Source of the DNA: Leptothoe kymatousa TAU-MAC 1615
GTDB taxonomy: Bacteria; Cyanobacteriota; Cyanobacteriia; Phormidesmidales; Phormidesmidaceae
Direction: 5' to 3'
Assembly (NCBI RefSeq): GCF_018739865.1
Contig: NZ_JADOER010000009.1
Location: 1 to 64,000 of the forward strand
DNA length: 64,000 bases
A program made the position numbers and the translations under genes. Position 1 is the stretch's first letter; each line of letters begins with the position of its first letter. Positions 1 through 8,986 of the stretch are shown here, piece by piece. The notes below the pieces were generated by a model that saw only the letters and a program-made list of their open reading frames with translations, did not search any database and was not told where the DNA came from.

Positions 1-34
1 CTTGCATCGATGATTCTGCTTGCCGTTATGAATC

Positions 35-663
35 ATGCCGTTCTTAACGACCCTAGCAGAGTCACAATCAGGGCAATTTGGCAGAGGGGATGACATGATA
101 AAGACGATGCATGATGTTATGGCTATACACTACCCTATCCTTACGTCTTTAGGACTACCAAATTGTATTACCTCCATTTACGCCCGAGCAGGTACAAATA
201 TTGGCCTTAAACTATGGCCTCGAATGGTCACGGATCGAAGCCACTGAGCTCTGCAATTTGGTGGGTGGCAAACCTTATCTTGTGCATCTTGCAGTTCACC
301 ATATTTGGAGTGGAGAAACATCCATAGGAGAAGTGCTAGATGCCCCACTTGTATGCGGCATTTTTGCATCTTATCTACAACAACAATTACGCCGATTGCA
401 ACAAGTACCGCGTCTAGCCAAAGTATTTAGCCAGGTTGTCTCAAACCAACTCTCGCATAGCCGCACCGCACTAGACCAGTTGCAAAGCATGGGTTTGGTC
501 AGGCTAGCGGGGCATCACCCCCAACCAGCATGTAACCTTTTCGCCAATTACTTCTGTACCCAGTATGCCTATGGGGAAGGCTAATGCATGCGCACCCCGA
601 CAGTGGGGAACGAATATGCTAGAACGGAAGCGCTACTGGCATGATGCATCTGCTAAACGGTAA
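35..663 (+). pseudogene. Degraded C-terminal part of an AAA-like (STAND) ATPase
   Basis: The frame open from 153 to 584 encodes the end of the cyanobacterial AAA-like STAND domain: LPPFTPEQV, then NLVGGKPYLVHLA, then a helical stretch ending QLQSMGLVRL. The same order occurs in the intact CHAT-TIR-STAND protein at 32888-34996 (VGGHPYLVRLA, then GFKLNGMGLVTL). There is no start codon, and a stop precedes codon 153. The upstream part (SLGLP, where SPFNVGLAVELP would be expected) is in another frame, consistent with one extra A near position 161. The N-terminal P-loop is outside the window or lost. I read it as a non-functional remnant. Confidence 0.6.
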
Positions 664-1806
664 GTGAATAAACGTATTTCTCACTGGCTAGAAAATAACT
701 GGGTAACCCCCGCCTACAGCGGTTGGGTGTTGCTAGGCATTACCCTTTGTTTTATTGGGGCGGCAACAAACACCATGGCGGGCTGGCTATACGTGATTGG
801 TGGTGTCAACATTGCCCTGCTGTCAGTATCATCGATTTTGCCCCAGCGGGGTTTGGCAGGCATATCCTTGAGTCGCAAACCACCACGCCCGGTATCAGCA
901 GGGGAAGCGCTGTCGATGGTGGTCGACGTTGAAAATACCACGGAGCGCCCTAAGAGTTTGCTACAGGTGCAAGACTTGGTGCCGAGGGCGTTAGGCAAAA
1001 CTCAGAAGCATGCGATCGCAACACTCCCGGCCAAATCCCATCACACCTGGCGCTACGAAATCCCGACGGAGAGCCGCGGCATTTACAGCTGGCCAGAGAT
1101 ACGCCTGCGCACAGCCGCTCCCCTCGGCTTATTTTGGTGTAGCCGAATTCAGGCGGCCAAAGCAAAAGCCATTGTCTATCCACAAATTTTACCCCTGACC
1201 CGCTGTCCAGTGATGGACACCTTAGGCGATGAGGCCGGTAGACAACAGCTACAAAAAGAACCCATTAATGCCACTGGCACCGAAGGGCTTACCCGAGCAC
1301 TGCGCCCCTATCGTTGGGGGGATCCCACCCGACTCATCCACTGGCGCACCAGTGCCCGCTATGGAGAACTCAGGGTACGCGAATTAGAAGTGCTCACCAG
1401 CCACCAAAGTTTAATTATTGCCCTAGATACATCCCACACCTGGGATCTCAACAATTTTGAAAGCGCTGTTATTGCCGCAGCATCACTGTACGACTATGGC
1501 CAAAAACAGGGGCTGGCCACCCAGTTTTGGAGTTCTCAAACCGGATTAATCCAAGAAAAAATCAGAGTATTAACCACCCTCGCGGGCATTCAGGCCGATA
1601 CCACGGGCAACCACAAGCTACCGGCCCCACCCCTAGTGTGGCTAACAGCCCAGCCCAATCAACCGTTGCCCCACCATAGTGCAGAAATTGTGTTCTCCCC
1701 CCAAACGGCAGCCCATTCCAGTGGCGATAATACGACCACCAAGCACCGTCGCCTGGTGATTAATCCGGTCGATGATTTACAGCGTCAGCTCCAGAATGTG
1801 ACCTAA
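664..1806 (+). CDS. DUF58 domain-containing membrane protein
   Basis: This 380-residue protein starts at GTG. Two membrane segments lie near residues 19-36 and 40-60. A long domain follows, and around residues 213-242 it carries the DUF58 hallmark RPYRWGDPTRLIHWRTSAR, followed by RVRELE. DUF58 proteins are usually encoded near MoxR ATPases and transglutaminases, and are thought to help assemble or fold envelope or metal-containing proteins. No MoxR gene is visible here, so the specific role is unknown. The family call is firm and the function is inference. Confidence 0.85.
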   Translation: MNKRISHWLENNWVTPAYSGWVLLGITLCFIGAATNTMAGWLYVIGGVNIALLSVSSILPQRGLAGISLSRKPPRPVSAGEALSMVVDVENTTERPKSLLQVQDLVPRALGKTQKHAIATLPAKSHHTWRYEIPTESRGIYSWPEIRLRTAAPLGLFWCSRIQAAKAKAIVYPQILPLTRCPVMDTLGDEAGRQQLQKEPINATGTEGLTRALRPYRWGDPTRLIHWRTSARYGELRVRELEVLTSHQSLIIALDTSHTWDLNNFESAVIAAASLYDYGQKQGLATQFWSSQTGLIQEKIRVLTTLAGIQADTTGNHKLPAPPLVWLTAQPNQPLPHHSAEIVFSPQTAAHSSGDNTTTKHRRLVINPVDDLQRQLQNVT

Positions 1807-1907
1807 CTCAGATCTTGCACCAAGTCGGTTTTGAGCCTTAAACCCACATTGGATTCAAAATCCAACGCTAATTGAGGGCTGTCCACTAAAGGGGCAAGAT
1901 TGGATTA

Positions 1908-1929
1908 AAAGCTCTAAATATAGAGCTTT
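1908..1929. other. Perfect hairpin in the DUF58-MBL spacer
   Basis: AAAGCTCTA and TAGAGCTTT form a perfect 9-bp stem around a 4-base loop, about 100 bases after the DUF58 stop codon. There is only a short T run, so it is at best a weak terminator or an RNA-processing element. I saw nothing else recognisable in the 297-base gap at 1807-2103. Confidence 0.4.
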
Positions 1930-2103
1930 CAGAGATCCTCTAACCCCTTTTAGTGGGTTTTCATTCGATTAGCCTTGGCACTTTTAGTCCAAGGTGGGCC
2001 GTGCTTCATCACCAGGTGCAAGATTTAAGCTAAGGCAAAATAAGAGGTAGTACAAAAAACAACCTAACGAGACGAATAGTAAGGTAAGCAATCAGGTGTA
2101 GCC

Positions 2104-2970
2104 ATGGCCCAGCTTAAAACCCGTCGCCCTGAAAATATTGACGGCGATCTGTTTGTGGACACTAGCTGTATTGACTGTGATACGTGTCGTTGGATGGCAC
2201 CAGCGATTTTTAGTCGTGCTGGAGAGATGTCTGCGGTGCATACCCAACCAACCACAGCTGAGCAACGGCTCCAGGCCTTAACAGCCCTATTGTCTTGCCC
2301 CACCGCATCCATTGGCACGGTGGCACGGCCCGACGACATTCAGCAAGCCCACAGGCAGCTGCCCGCACCAATTGAGGACAATGTTTTCCATTGTGGCTAT
2401 CATTCAGAAAAATCCTATGGGGCTACAAGCTATTTTATTCAGCGGCCGGGTGGGAATATTTTGATTGATTCGCCCAGGTTTGCGGCGCCCCTCGTAAAGC
2501 AACTGGAAACCATGGGCGGGGTGAAATATTTGTACCTGACCCACCGAGACGATGTGGCGGATCATGCTAAGTTTCAGCAGCATTTTGGCTGCGATCGCAT
2601 CCTGCACCAAGACGACATCACCCCAGACACCCAATCCGTTGAAATCCAACCCACAGGGCCATCCCCTTACCCCCTCGCCCCAGACATCACCATCATTCCA
2701 GTGCCGGGCCATAGCAAAGGCCATACGGTCATGCTCTACAAAAATCGGTTTTTATTTACGGGCGATCACCTTGCCTGGTCGAGCTATCTAGGGCATCTCC
2801 ATGGGTTCCGGCGCTACTGCTGGTATTCATGGACCGAACAGATTCAGTCCATGAAACGATTGGCTGATTACGACTTTGAGTGGGTCCTACCGGGCCACGG
2901 TCGGCGGTTGCATAGCGCAGCCATGGCCCAGGAGATGCAAACCTGTATTGCCTGGATGGAAAAAGCCTAG
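2104..2970 (+). CDS. Ferredoxin-domain / metallo-beta-lactamase-fold fusion hydrolase
   Basis: The protein has 288 residues. The N-terminal ~75 residues look like a single [4Fe-4S] ferredoxin, with Cys22, Cys25 and Cys28 (CIDCDTC) and a distant Cys65 in SCPTAS. Residues ~90-288 form a metallo-beta-lactamase fold, with THRDDVADH at 146-154, PGHSKGH at 201-207, TGDH at 219-222 and a late LPGHG. The first metal motif is the eight-residue HRDDVADH form, not HxHxDH, so metal binding may differ. Similar fusions occur in cyanobacteria and plastids. The substrate is unknown; the fusion suggests a redox-linked hydrolase. Confidence 0.85.
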   Translation: MAQLKTRRPENIDGDLFVDTSCIDCDTCRWMAPAIFSRAGEMSAVHTQPTTAEQRLQALTALLSCPTASIGTVARPDDIQQAHRQLPAPIEDNVFHCGYHSEKSYGATSYFIQRPGGNILIDSPRFAAPLVKQLETMGGVKYLYLTHRDDVADHAKFQQHFGCDRILHQDDITPDTQSVEIQPTGPSPYPLAPDITIIPVPGHSKGHTVMLYKNRFLFTGDHLAWSSYLGHLHGFRRYCWYSWTEQIQSMKRLADYDFEWVLPGHGRRLHSAAMAQEMQTCIAWMEKA

Positions 2971-2987
2971 TGGTCTGTCGGCCCATT

Positions 2988-3013
2988 CCCCCAGCAGGGC
3001 ACTGCCCTGGGGG
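2988..3013. terminator. GC-rich hairpin between convergent genes
   Basis: CCCCC AGC AGGGC ACT GCCCT GGGGG folds into a 10-bp stem with a 3-base bulge. It lies between the stops of the MBL gene (2970, plus strand) and the SDR gene (3046, minus strand). There is no T run, so the terminator role is inferred from position. Confidence 0.5.
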
Positions 3014-3066
3014 CCATCAACTGCTCTGCTGGGTGGGCCCATCCATCAACTGCTTTGCTGGGTGGG
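3014..3066. repeat. Two-copy 24-base direct repeat
   Basis: Positions 3014-3037 and 3043-3066 are the same 24-base sequence with one difference (CTCTGC versus CTTTGC). The second copy overlaps the last codons of the SDR gene, so the C-terminal tail of that protein may derive from a small tandem duplication. Confidence 0.7.
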
Positions 3067-3801
3067 GCGCAGCAAAATATCGTGGACCTGCACATGAGCG
3101 GGCTGGCCTAGGGCATAGCCTACGGCATTGGCAATATCTTGGGGCTGTAGGACCGGAAACTGCTCGTACACCTGCTGGGCTTTCTCCTCACTGCCCGAAT
3201 ATTTGGCCGCAAACTCAGTTTCCACAAACCCTGGACTAACGGAAGAAATACGAATGGCGCTGCCATCGGCCCGCAGTTCTTTGCGCAGGCCCTCCGTCAG
3301 GGCACGCACCGCAAACTTCGAGGCAGAATACATGCCGCTACTGGGCACACGATGGCCAGACATGGAGCCAATATGGAGGATATGGCCCTGGTCATCCCCC
3401 CATTGCCGCATCAGTTTGACCGCTTCACGGGTGCAAATGCACAGGGCAATGACATTAACATCCAGGGTTTCTCGCCATTTTTCGGTATCCCCCCGGGTGA
3501 GCGGTTGTTGGTAGCCCAAACCAGCATTATTCACCAGCACATCTAAGCCTTGAAAACGCTCTGCGATCGCATCAAACCAGCTCAAAATTTGAGCTTCCTG
3601 GCGTAAATCAACAGATTGGGTAAGTACTTCAATTTCATATTGCAGCGCCAGGGTATCAGCCAATTCGGCTAGACGCTGGCGGCGGCGGGCACATAGGGCC
3701 AGGTTATAGCCCTGGGCAGCAAGCTGAGCCGCAATGGCCATACCAATGCCACTGGAAGCGCCGGTAATAGCCGCAATCGGGCGGTTATGCATAGTAGACA
3801 A
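3046..3801 (-). CDS. Short-chain dehydrogenase/reductase (SDR) oxidoreductase
   Basis: The protein has 251 residues, a typical classical SDR length. The N-terminal Rossmann motif is TGASSGIG. NNAG, a serine in HIGSMSG, and the catalytic pair in YSASK follow, as does the PGFVETEF loop. It most resembles the YdfG/YqjQ-like NADP(H) enzymes that reduce small hydroxy or keto compounds, but the substrate cannot be read from sequence. It converges on the MBL gene across a hairpin. The last residues (RPTQQSS) lie in the repeat at 3043-3066. Confidence 0.88.
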   Translation of the reverse strand: MSTMHNRPIAAITGASSGIGMAIAAQLAAQGYNLALCARRRQRLAELADTLALQYEIEVLTQSVDLRQEAQILSWFDAIAERFQGLDVLVNNAGLGYQQPLTRGDTEKWRETLDVNVIALCICTREAVKLMRQWGDDQGHILHIGSMSGHRVPSSGMYSASKFAVRALTEGLRKELRADGSAIRISSVSPGFVETEFAAKYSGSEEKAQQVYEQFPVLQPQDIANAVGYALGQPAHVQVHDILLRPTQQSS

Positions 3802-3821
3802 CGTGGGAAAAAACGATGGGG

Positions 3822-4109
3822 CTAAGAACCCTTTTGATTTTGAGAACGAAAGCGACCACCTTCAAAGCTGCGACGCTTTAGATGCTTGGTGTTGCGACCG
3901 GTCACTCGCTTCCGCCACATTTTGAAACTAGACTGCTTCATCTCCCGACGCATCAGGGCAATCACCTGCTTTTCTTGGAGGCCATATTGCAGTTCAATCG
4001 CCTCAAATGGCGTGCGATCTTCCCATGCCATTTCAAGCACACGGTTGATATTATCGGAATCCAGCTCGGGCAGTTTCACAGCAAACCTCTGATATTTAAC
4101 GGTTGCCAC
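3822..4109 (-). CDS. DUF2805 / TIGR03643 family small basic protein
   Basis: This 95-residue protein has the family core DNINRVLEMAWEDRTPFEAI, then QYGLQEKQVIALMRREMK and a basic tail (RKRVTGRNTKHLKRR). The family is widespread in cyanobacteria and marine bacteria. It looks like a helix-turn-helix-type module, but no function is established. The gene lies 20 bases upstream of the SDR start on the same strand, so the two may be cotranscribed. Confidence 0.82.
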   Translation of the reverse strand: MATVKYQRFAVKLPELDSDNINRVLEMAWEDRTPFEAIELQYGLQEKQVIALMRREMKQSSFKMWRKRVTGRNTKHLKRRSFEGGRFRSQNQKGS

Positions 4110-4152
4110 ATCCAGGCTAGAAGTTTCTCGAACCGAAAAACTATTATTTCCC

Positions 4153-4181
4153 TTGGACGTGGTTTATGAGAATATTATGTC
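4153..4181 (+). promoter_or_regulatory. Candidate psbY promoter
   Basis: TTGGAC at 4153-4158 and TATGTC at 4176-4181 are 17 bases apart. They lie about 45 bases before the psbY start. The -10 match is weak; TATTAT at 4173-4178 is a better -10 but is spaced only 14 bases from the -35. Confidence 0.35.
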
Positions 4182-4223
4182 TAAGTATTTATTAAAACGT
4201 TTTTCTCCGCAGGAGGTTCGGTA

Positions 4224-4349
4224 ATGGACATTGATTTCCGTGTTGTCGCTGTTCTTGCTCCCATTGCCCTAGCTGCGGGCTGGGCTGGGTTCAATATCTT
4301 CCAAGCTGCCCTAGGCCAAATTCAAGATTGGCTAAGCGACGGCGAGTAA
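4224..4349 (+). CDS. psbY: Photosystem II protein PsbY
   Basis: This 41-residue single-span protein begins MDIDFRVVAVLAP, continues AAGWAGFNIFQAAL, and ends in a polar tail (QIQDWLSDGE). The pattern of a charged N-terminus followed by V(V/A)LAP and AAGWA.FNI is that of cyanobacterial PsbY, a small thylakoid subunit at the photosystem II periphery near cytochrome b559. A strong AGGAGG ribosome site lies at 4211-4216, eight bases before the ATG. A terminator follows, so it is probably a one-gene transcript. Confidence 0.9.
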   Translation: MDIDFRVVAVLAPIALAAGWAGFNIFQAALGQIQDWLSDGE

Positions 4350-4393
4350 GTTACAGCTTGTAACGAAAAGTTATCGAATTACTCATATAAGTT

Positions 4394-4420
4394 GCCTTCT
4401 GCAAGGGAGGCAGCTTTTTT
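4394..4420 (+). terminator. Rho-independent terminator after psbY
   Basis: GCCTTC and GGAGGC pair around a TGCAAG loop and are followed by AGCTTTTTT, 45 bases after the psbY stop. Confidence 0.8.
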
Positions 4421-4482
4421 GTTGAGCTTTGATGCTGGTCTGGCCACGCCAGGCTCAGGCCTTTAGCCGTGAAACTTTATCG

Positions 4483-4569
4483 GCTGAGGGACTGACAAAC
4501 GTCCCTTGTGTAGGCTTGGCCTCACAGGGTTTGAGCGTTTTGCCAGTCCCTCAGCTTGATCAAGCTGAG
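4483..4569. repeat. Inverted repeat with a perfect 20-base palindrome
   Basis: GCTGAGGGACTG at 4483-4494 is the reverse complement of 4544-4555. The right arm overlaps CTCAGCTTGATCAAGCTGAG (4550-4569), a perfect 20-base palindrome. Both lie between psbY and rdgB, just past the rdgB stop. It may be a bidirectional terminator or a small palindromic repeat. Confidence 0.65.
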
Positions 4570-4586
4570 GGTAAAAGCGATCGCAG

Positions 4587-5165
4587 TCAAGCCAAGGTGA
4601 GTGTTTGGAGTCGTTCCATAATTTGGGCAAAGGCAATCCCACGATGGCTGTGGGTTTCTTTTTGGGCATCACTCATTTCGGCAAAGGTTTTGCCCTGGCT
4701 AGGTACATAAAAAATTGGATCATAGCCAAACCCATGGCTGCCCTTAGGCCCAGTCAAAATTTTGCCAGCACAGATGCCTTCCGTTTCTAAGGCAATGGCA
4801 CCATCCGGGCTAGCCAAGGCTAGGGCGCAGACAAATTGAGCGCTGCGGTTTTCCGTATCCTTGAGCTCCCTCAGTACACGGTTGATGCGGTCTTGGTCAT
4901 CTTTGCCGTAGCGCGCAGAGTATAGCCCCGGTGCGCCGTTTAAGGCATCGACCTGGAGGCCGGAATCGTCGGCAATGGCCCACTGACCGGTTGCGATCGC
5001 AACTTCCCGGGCCTTCAACCGGGCATTTTCAATAAACGTCGTCCCAGTCTCATCCACATCGATCTCTTTGGGCTTCAGCTGCAACTCCCAACCCAGGGGA
5101 GTTAGATAAACCTGCATTTCCTTCAGCTTGCCAGGATTACCCGTAGCAACAATGACAGTCGGCAT
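4587..5165 (-). CDS. rdgB: RdgB/HAM1 non-canonical purine NTP pyrophosphatase
   Basis: The enzyme hydrolyses dITP, XTP and related non-canonical nucleotides to monophosphates and pyrophosphate, keeping them out of DNA and RNA. It starts MPTVIVATGNPGKLKEM, and has the catalytic stretch ADDSGLQVDALNGAPGLYSARY, a GYDPIFYVP loop and the late SHRGIAF motif. I chose the ATG at 5165 (192 residues) because the family begins here. A GTG nine codons upstream (5192) is also open. Neither start has a clear ribosome site. Confidence 0.9.
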   Translation of the reverse strand: MPTVIVATGNPGKLKEMQVYLTPLGWELQLKPKEIDVDETGTTFIENARLKAREVAIATGQWAIADDSGLQVDALNGAPGLYSARYGKDDQDRINRVLRELKDTENRSAQFVCALALASPDGAIALETEGICAGKILTGPKGSHGFGYDPIFYVPSQGKTFAEMSDAQKETHSHRGIAFAQIMERLQTLTLA

Positions 5166-5262
5166 AGCGCAAAAAAGAGTCTCAGCGTCCACATTTAACC
5201 ATGGGACCCTGGGATAAAAACCTGATAGCGTAATCCAGGAGACGCCTACTGTTCATATCACC

Positions 5263-6990
5263 TTGGATAATCGCCCTAACTACTGGCAACTGCTGCCCTA
5301 TATCCGCCGCCAGCAGACGATTCTCATTCCTGCTTTTCTGTGTACTTTAGTTTTTACTATTTACTGGCCCATCCTGGCCAAGTTAGGCGGTTTAGCCATT
5401 TCCACCCTAGTCCAGGGACAAGTGGCCGCCTTTGGCAAAGTGGCCGCCCTCACCTTAATCGGTTTGCTGATCCAAAAAGCCGCCCAATATGGGCAAGATT
5501 CCCTAATGGCCAAGGCGGCATTTCGGGTGGCCCATCAGCTGCGCACGCGAGTCTATGGCCATCTCCAAACCCTGAGTTTGACCTACTTTGAACAAACTAA
5601 AACAGGGGACTTAGCCTATCGGCTGACAGAAGATGTGGACCGCATCGGCGAGGTGATTTATAAGCTCTTCCACGATTTTGTCCCCTCAGCGCTACAGCTG
5701 GTGGTCGTGTTTGGCTACATGATCTACCTCAACTGGCAGCTCACAGCAACGGCCTTGATTTTAATTCCACTGCTGGCGGTGCTCTCGGGCTGGTTTGGCG
5801 AAAAAATGCTCAACGCCGCCCGCAGCAGCCAGGATAAAGTGGCCGATTTATCCTCCCAGGTGGCAGAAGTATTTGGCGGTATTCGTCTGGTGCAAGCGTT
5901 TGCGGCAGAAACCTACGAAGTAGACCGCTTTTCCCAAGCCTCTGCCAAAAACCGGGACGCCCGCTATTCAGTGGCCTGGCTCCAGGCCGTGCAGTTTCCG
6001 GTGGTGGGGTTTCTCTATGCCGGCATGATCGTGATTTTGCTGCTGGTGGGCACCTGGCAAATTAGCGTCGGGAATTTAGCCCGCGAAGGCTTTGGCACCT
6101 ATGTGATCAACGCCCTGCTGCTGATCGATCCGGTGAACCATGTGATCCAAAACTTTAATGAGTTTAAGCAGGGGGAAGCATCCATCGACCGCGTGCTGGA
6201 GCTATTGCGCTTACAACCGGCTGTCAAAGATCGGCCCAATGCGCAACCGTTGCCAGCGGTCAGCGGCCAGGTGGAATATCGCGATGTTAGTTTTGCCTAC
6301 GAAGCCGACCAGCCCGTCCTGCAAGCGGTTTCCTTAAGGGCACAGCCTGGCGAAACCATTGCCCTAGTTGGGCTATCGGGGGCGGGTAAAACGACATTGG
6401 TCAATCTGTTACCCCGTTTTTATGACGTGACCACGGGCGAAATTTTAATTGATGGGCACAATATTCAGCAGGTCACGCTCCATAGCCTGCGGCGTCAGAT
6501 TGGCATTGTGCCCCAAGAAAATGTCCTGTTTTCCGGCACCATTGGCGAAAATATTGCCTTCGGCCAACGAAATTTTAACTTGGGAGAGGTGGAAGCCGCC
6601 GCCAAGGTAGCCAATGCCCATGGCTTTATTAGCCAGTTTTCCCAGGGATACCACACGTGGGTCGGAGAACGGGGCGTCAATCTATCGGGGGGCCAACGGC
6701 AGCGCATTGCGATCGCACGTGCTGTTTTGTTTGACCCCAAAATTCTTATCCTCGATGAAGCAACATCTGCGCTTGATGCGGAGTCAGAAGCATTAGTTCA
6801 AGAAGCACTGGAGCGCCTAATGCAGGGACGCACTGTGTTTGTGATTGCTCACCGCCTGGCCACCGTCAGACGATGCGATCGCATTCTGGTAATGGAAAAA
6901 GGCCGCATTATCGAATCCGGCACCCATACCCAGCTACTGGAACAATCGGGGCGCTATGCAAGCTTTTACACAAAGCAGTTTCAAGGATGA
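5263..6990 (+). CDS. ABC exporter, fused permease-ATPase (MsbA/LmrA type)
   Basis: The protein has 575 residues. The first ~310 hold an exporter-type membrane domain with about six spans. The C-terminal half is an ABC ATPase with Walker A GLSGAGKTT near 368-376, LSGGQRQRIAIARA near 473, Walker B ILILDEATSALD near 495, and a switch histidine in IAHRLATV. Such half-transporters work as homodimers that export lipids, peptides or drugs; the substrate is not apparent. The start is TTG at 5263. A GGAG-like ribosome site lies rather far upstream (near 5237), so the start is less certain than the family. Confidence 0.9.
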   Translation: MDNRPNYWQLLPYIRRQQTILIPAFLCTLVFTIYWPILAKLGGLAISTLVQGQVAAFGKVAALTLIGLLIQKAAQYGQDSLMAKAAFRVAHQLRTRVYGHLQTLSLTYFEQTKTGDLAYRLTEDVDRIGEVIYKLFHDFVPSALQLVVVFGYMIYLNWQLTATALILIPLLAVLSGWFGEKMLNAARSSQDKVADLSSQVAEVFGGIRLVQAFAAETYEVDRFSQASAKNRDARYSVAWLQAVQFPVVGFLYAGMIVILLLVGTWQISVGNLAREGFGTYVINALLLIDPVNHVIQNFNEFKQGEASIDRVLELLRLQPAVKDRPNAQPLPAVSGQVEYRDVSFAYEADQPVLQAVSLRAQPGETIALVGLSGAGKTTLVNLLPRFYDVTTGEILIDGHNIQQVTLHSLRRQIGIVPQENVLFSGTIGENIAFGQRNFNLGEVEAAAKVANAHGFISQFSQGYHTWVGERGVNLSGGQRQRIAIARAVLFDPKILILDEATSALDAESEALVQEALERLMQGRTVFVIAHRLATVRRCDRILVMEKGRIIESGTHTQLLEQSGRYASFYTKQFQG

Positions 6991-7126
6991 CGTCAGAGAA
7001 TCATCTGTTATCAGGAAACATCTTTTCAAAACTTTATGAATACGTTGGGATTTGATAGTTTTTTCAGAGCTGGTTCAGTATGGCTAGCAACTGTAGCGAA
7101 ATATCTGGTATTGGATTACTGAGAGA

Positions 7127-8224
7127 GTGTCCTTAACTAAGGAAGTCATGCAAGGCAGGCGCTACAAAAGCATCACACCACTCGGCAGTACGGAGACAGC
7201 GTATCTGCTAAAAAATGGCATATGCCAAAATCGGGCACTCTGGACCGGACAAGGTCCAAAACGCAACTATTCACGCAGGCAAGCTCTGAAGTTAATCGGA
7301 TTATCCACCGCCAGCACGGTTGTTAGCTTGGGCTGTCGGAGCACCCCTGGGAACTTTGTCGCACCCACCGGCAAGCCCTTAAAGACATCACGGTTTCAAA
7401 CCGTCCAGGTGGACGCCTATGGGCAAATCGTTGGCAAAAAATCGATGCAAGCCAGCTATTTTGATGAGCCTGTATTACGAAATCCGTTGAGGAAGCTATT
7501 ACCGCTGAGAATGATCAAAATTCCAGCCGGTGAATTTATGATGGGCTCCCCTGCCAGTGAACCCCACCATGATGATCAAGAGGGTCCCCAGCGTAAGATT
7601 CAGGTCCCCAGTTTCTACCTGGGAGCCTTTACCATCACCCAACGGCAGTACGAAATCATCATGGGCAGCAACCCATCCTATTTTACCGACGACCAAGGTA
7701 AGGATGGAGCTAATCTACCCGTGGAACAAGTGACCTGGCAAGATGCCGATGCCTTTTGCAAAAAGCTCAGCGAGATGTCCGGACGCACCTATCGGCTACC
7801 CAGCGAAGCTGAATGGGAATATGCCTGCCGAGCCAGCACAACAACACCGTTCTGTTTTGGCGAAACACTCACAACAGAAATCGCCAATTTTTTTGCTGAC
7901 TTTAGCTTCACTGAAAATTACGAAGAGAACTACAGGAATACGCCCGTAGCTGTGGATAGTTTTTGGCCCAACGGATTTGGCCTATACAACATGCACGGCA
8001 ATGTGTTTGAGTGGTGCGCCGATGATTACCATGAGAACTACAAAAATGCTCCCAAAAGTGTTGCCCCTTGGATTTCGGGACAAGCACAGGCGACAAAAAT
8101 GATGCGCGGTGGCTCATGGTTTAACGATACCCCCTACTGTCGTTCGGCTGCGCGCGACAAAAACACCCAGATTGGCCTGAGCAACGCCTCAGGTTTTCGA
8201 GTTGTATGCGAACCAATAATTTGA
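7127..8224 (+). CDS. FGE/SUMF1-fold protein with Tat-like lipoprotein leader
   Basis: The protein has 365 residues and starts at GTG. Residues ~125-363 form a formylglycine-generating-enzyme fold: IPAGEFMMGSP, ITQRQYEIIMG, YRLPSEAEWEYACRA, GLYNMHGNVFEWC, MRGGSWF and ASGFRVV. The stretch after RGGSW has one Cys (PYCRSAARD) and not the Cys pair of true FGE, so oxidase activity is unlikely. Near residues 48-70, SRRQALKLIGL is followed by VVSLGC, resembling a twin-arginine leader with a lipobox. That leader sits ~45 residues inside the frame, so the true start may be further downstream. The fold is close to the FGE half of the TIR protein at 18956. Confidence 0.8.
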   Translation: MSLTKEVMQGRRYKSITPLGSTETAYLLKNGICQNRALWTGQGPKRNYSRRQALKLIGLSTASTVVSLGCRSTPGNFVAPTGKPLKTSRFQTVQVDAYGQIVGKKSMQASYFDEPVLRNPLRKLLPLRMIKIPAGEFMMGSPASEPHHDDQEGPQRKIQVPSFYLGAFTITQRQYEIIMGSNPSYFTDDQGKDGANLPVEQVTWQDADAFCKKLSEMSGRTYRLPSEAEWEYACRASTTTPFCFGETLTTEIANFFADFSFTENYEENYRNTPVAVDSFWPNGFGLYNMHGNVFEWCADDYHENYKNAPKSVAPWISGQAQATKMMRGGSWFNDTPYCRSAARDKNTQIGLSNASGFRVVCEPII

Positions 8225-8253
8225 TGAGAACGAGGGTAGTATCGTACTTCGCT

Positions 8254-8295
8254 TGATGAGATTGATATATCTCTACAGCGTTATCAATCTCATCA
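8254..8295. terminator. Bidirectional hairpin between convergent genes
   Basis: TGATGAGATTGATA (8254-8267) and its exact reverse complement (8282-8295) form a 14-bp stem. It lies between the FGE-like gene (ending 8224) and the convergent small gene ending at 8351. Confidence 0.6.
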
Positions 8296-8350
8296 TTTGA
8301 CTTCAAAAAATCGCTAATGCATTTTACAGAGCAAAGTCAGCCACAGACTA

Positions 8351-8761
8351 TCAAGGGAAAGAGAGTCCTCCAAAAAAGACGGGAGGCCCAGCACCTTCTA
8401 CCGCAAGGGTATAAGAACCAGTTGAACCAGTTTGATCGAACACACCAACATAAAATGTTCCTGTCTGACCAATACCAAGACCTGGGGGACGGAAAGTAAA
8501 GAAAGGATCTAAACCACCCAAGACAAAACTGCCCTGCTGATATGAGACGAGTTGCCCTGAGCCATCGAATATTACGACAGCAGGATCAGGCAAACTACCT
8601 CCATTCGAGGCTCCTAATGCACTAACGACATAATCGACTCCACCTACCAAGGTCTCTTGATAAATATCAATTACTCCTGTCTCTGGAAATTGAAGAATAT
8701 AATCCTTGCCACTATTTAAAGAAAGTGGAGCTCCGAGAAGCTCATCCTGATAAGTTGCCAT
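8351..8761 (-). CDS. Small PPC-like (pre-peptidase C-terminal-like) protein
   Basis: This 136-residue beta-rich protein has the layout of a bacterial pre-peptidase C-terminal domain: YILQFPETGVIDIY, VFDGSGQLV, GTFYVGVFDQTGSTGSYTL. Such domains usually end secreted proteases. Here it stands alone, with no signal peptide and no enzyme domain. An AGAGGAG ribosome site lies six bases before the ATG, supporting translation. The function is unknown; it could be a domain shed from a larger exported protein. Confidence 0.6.
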   Translation of the reverse strand: MATYQDELLGAPLSLNSGKDYILQFPETGVIDIYQETLVGGVDYVVSALGASNGGSLPDPAVVIFDGSGQLVSYQQGSFVLGGLDPFFTFRPPGLGIGQTGTFYVGVFDQTGSTGSYTLAVEGAGPPVFFGGLSFP

Positions 8762-8986
8762 AGCTATGCTCCTCTAACGAGAATTAGACTGTGAACTTTA
8801 CCAAGAAAATTATCTGGAGGCAAAATAATTCCGTCAAGTCTTTTTGTTAGAACATTCTGACAAAATTAAAATGTGTATACACATTCCTCAATAACCCCTA
8901 AAAACTATAGCCAGCAAAGCATCTAACCTCGAATCCTCATGGCATTACACAATCAAATCGGGCTATTTTTTTCCAGTTACTAGACT

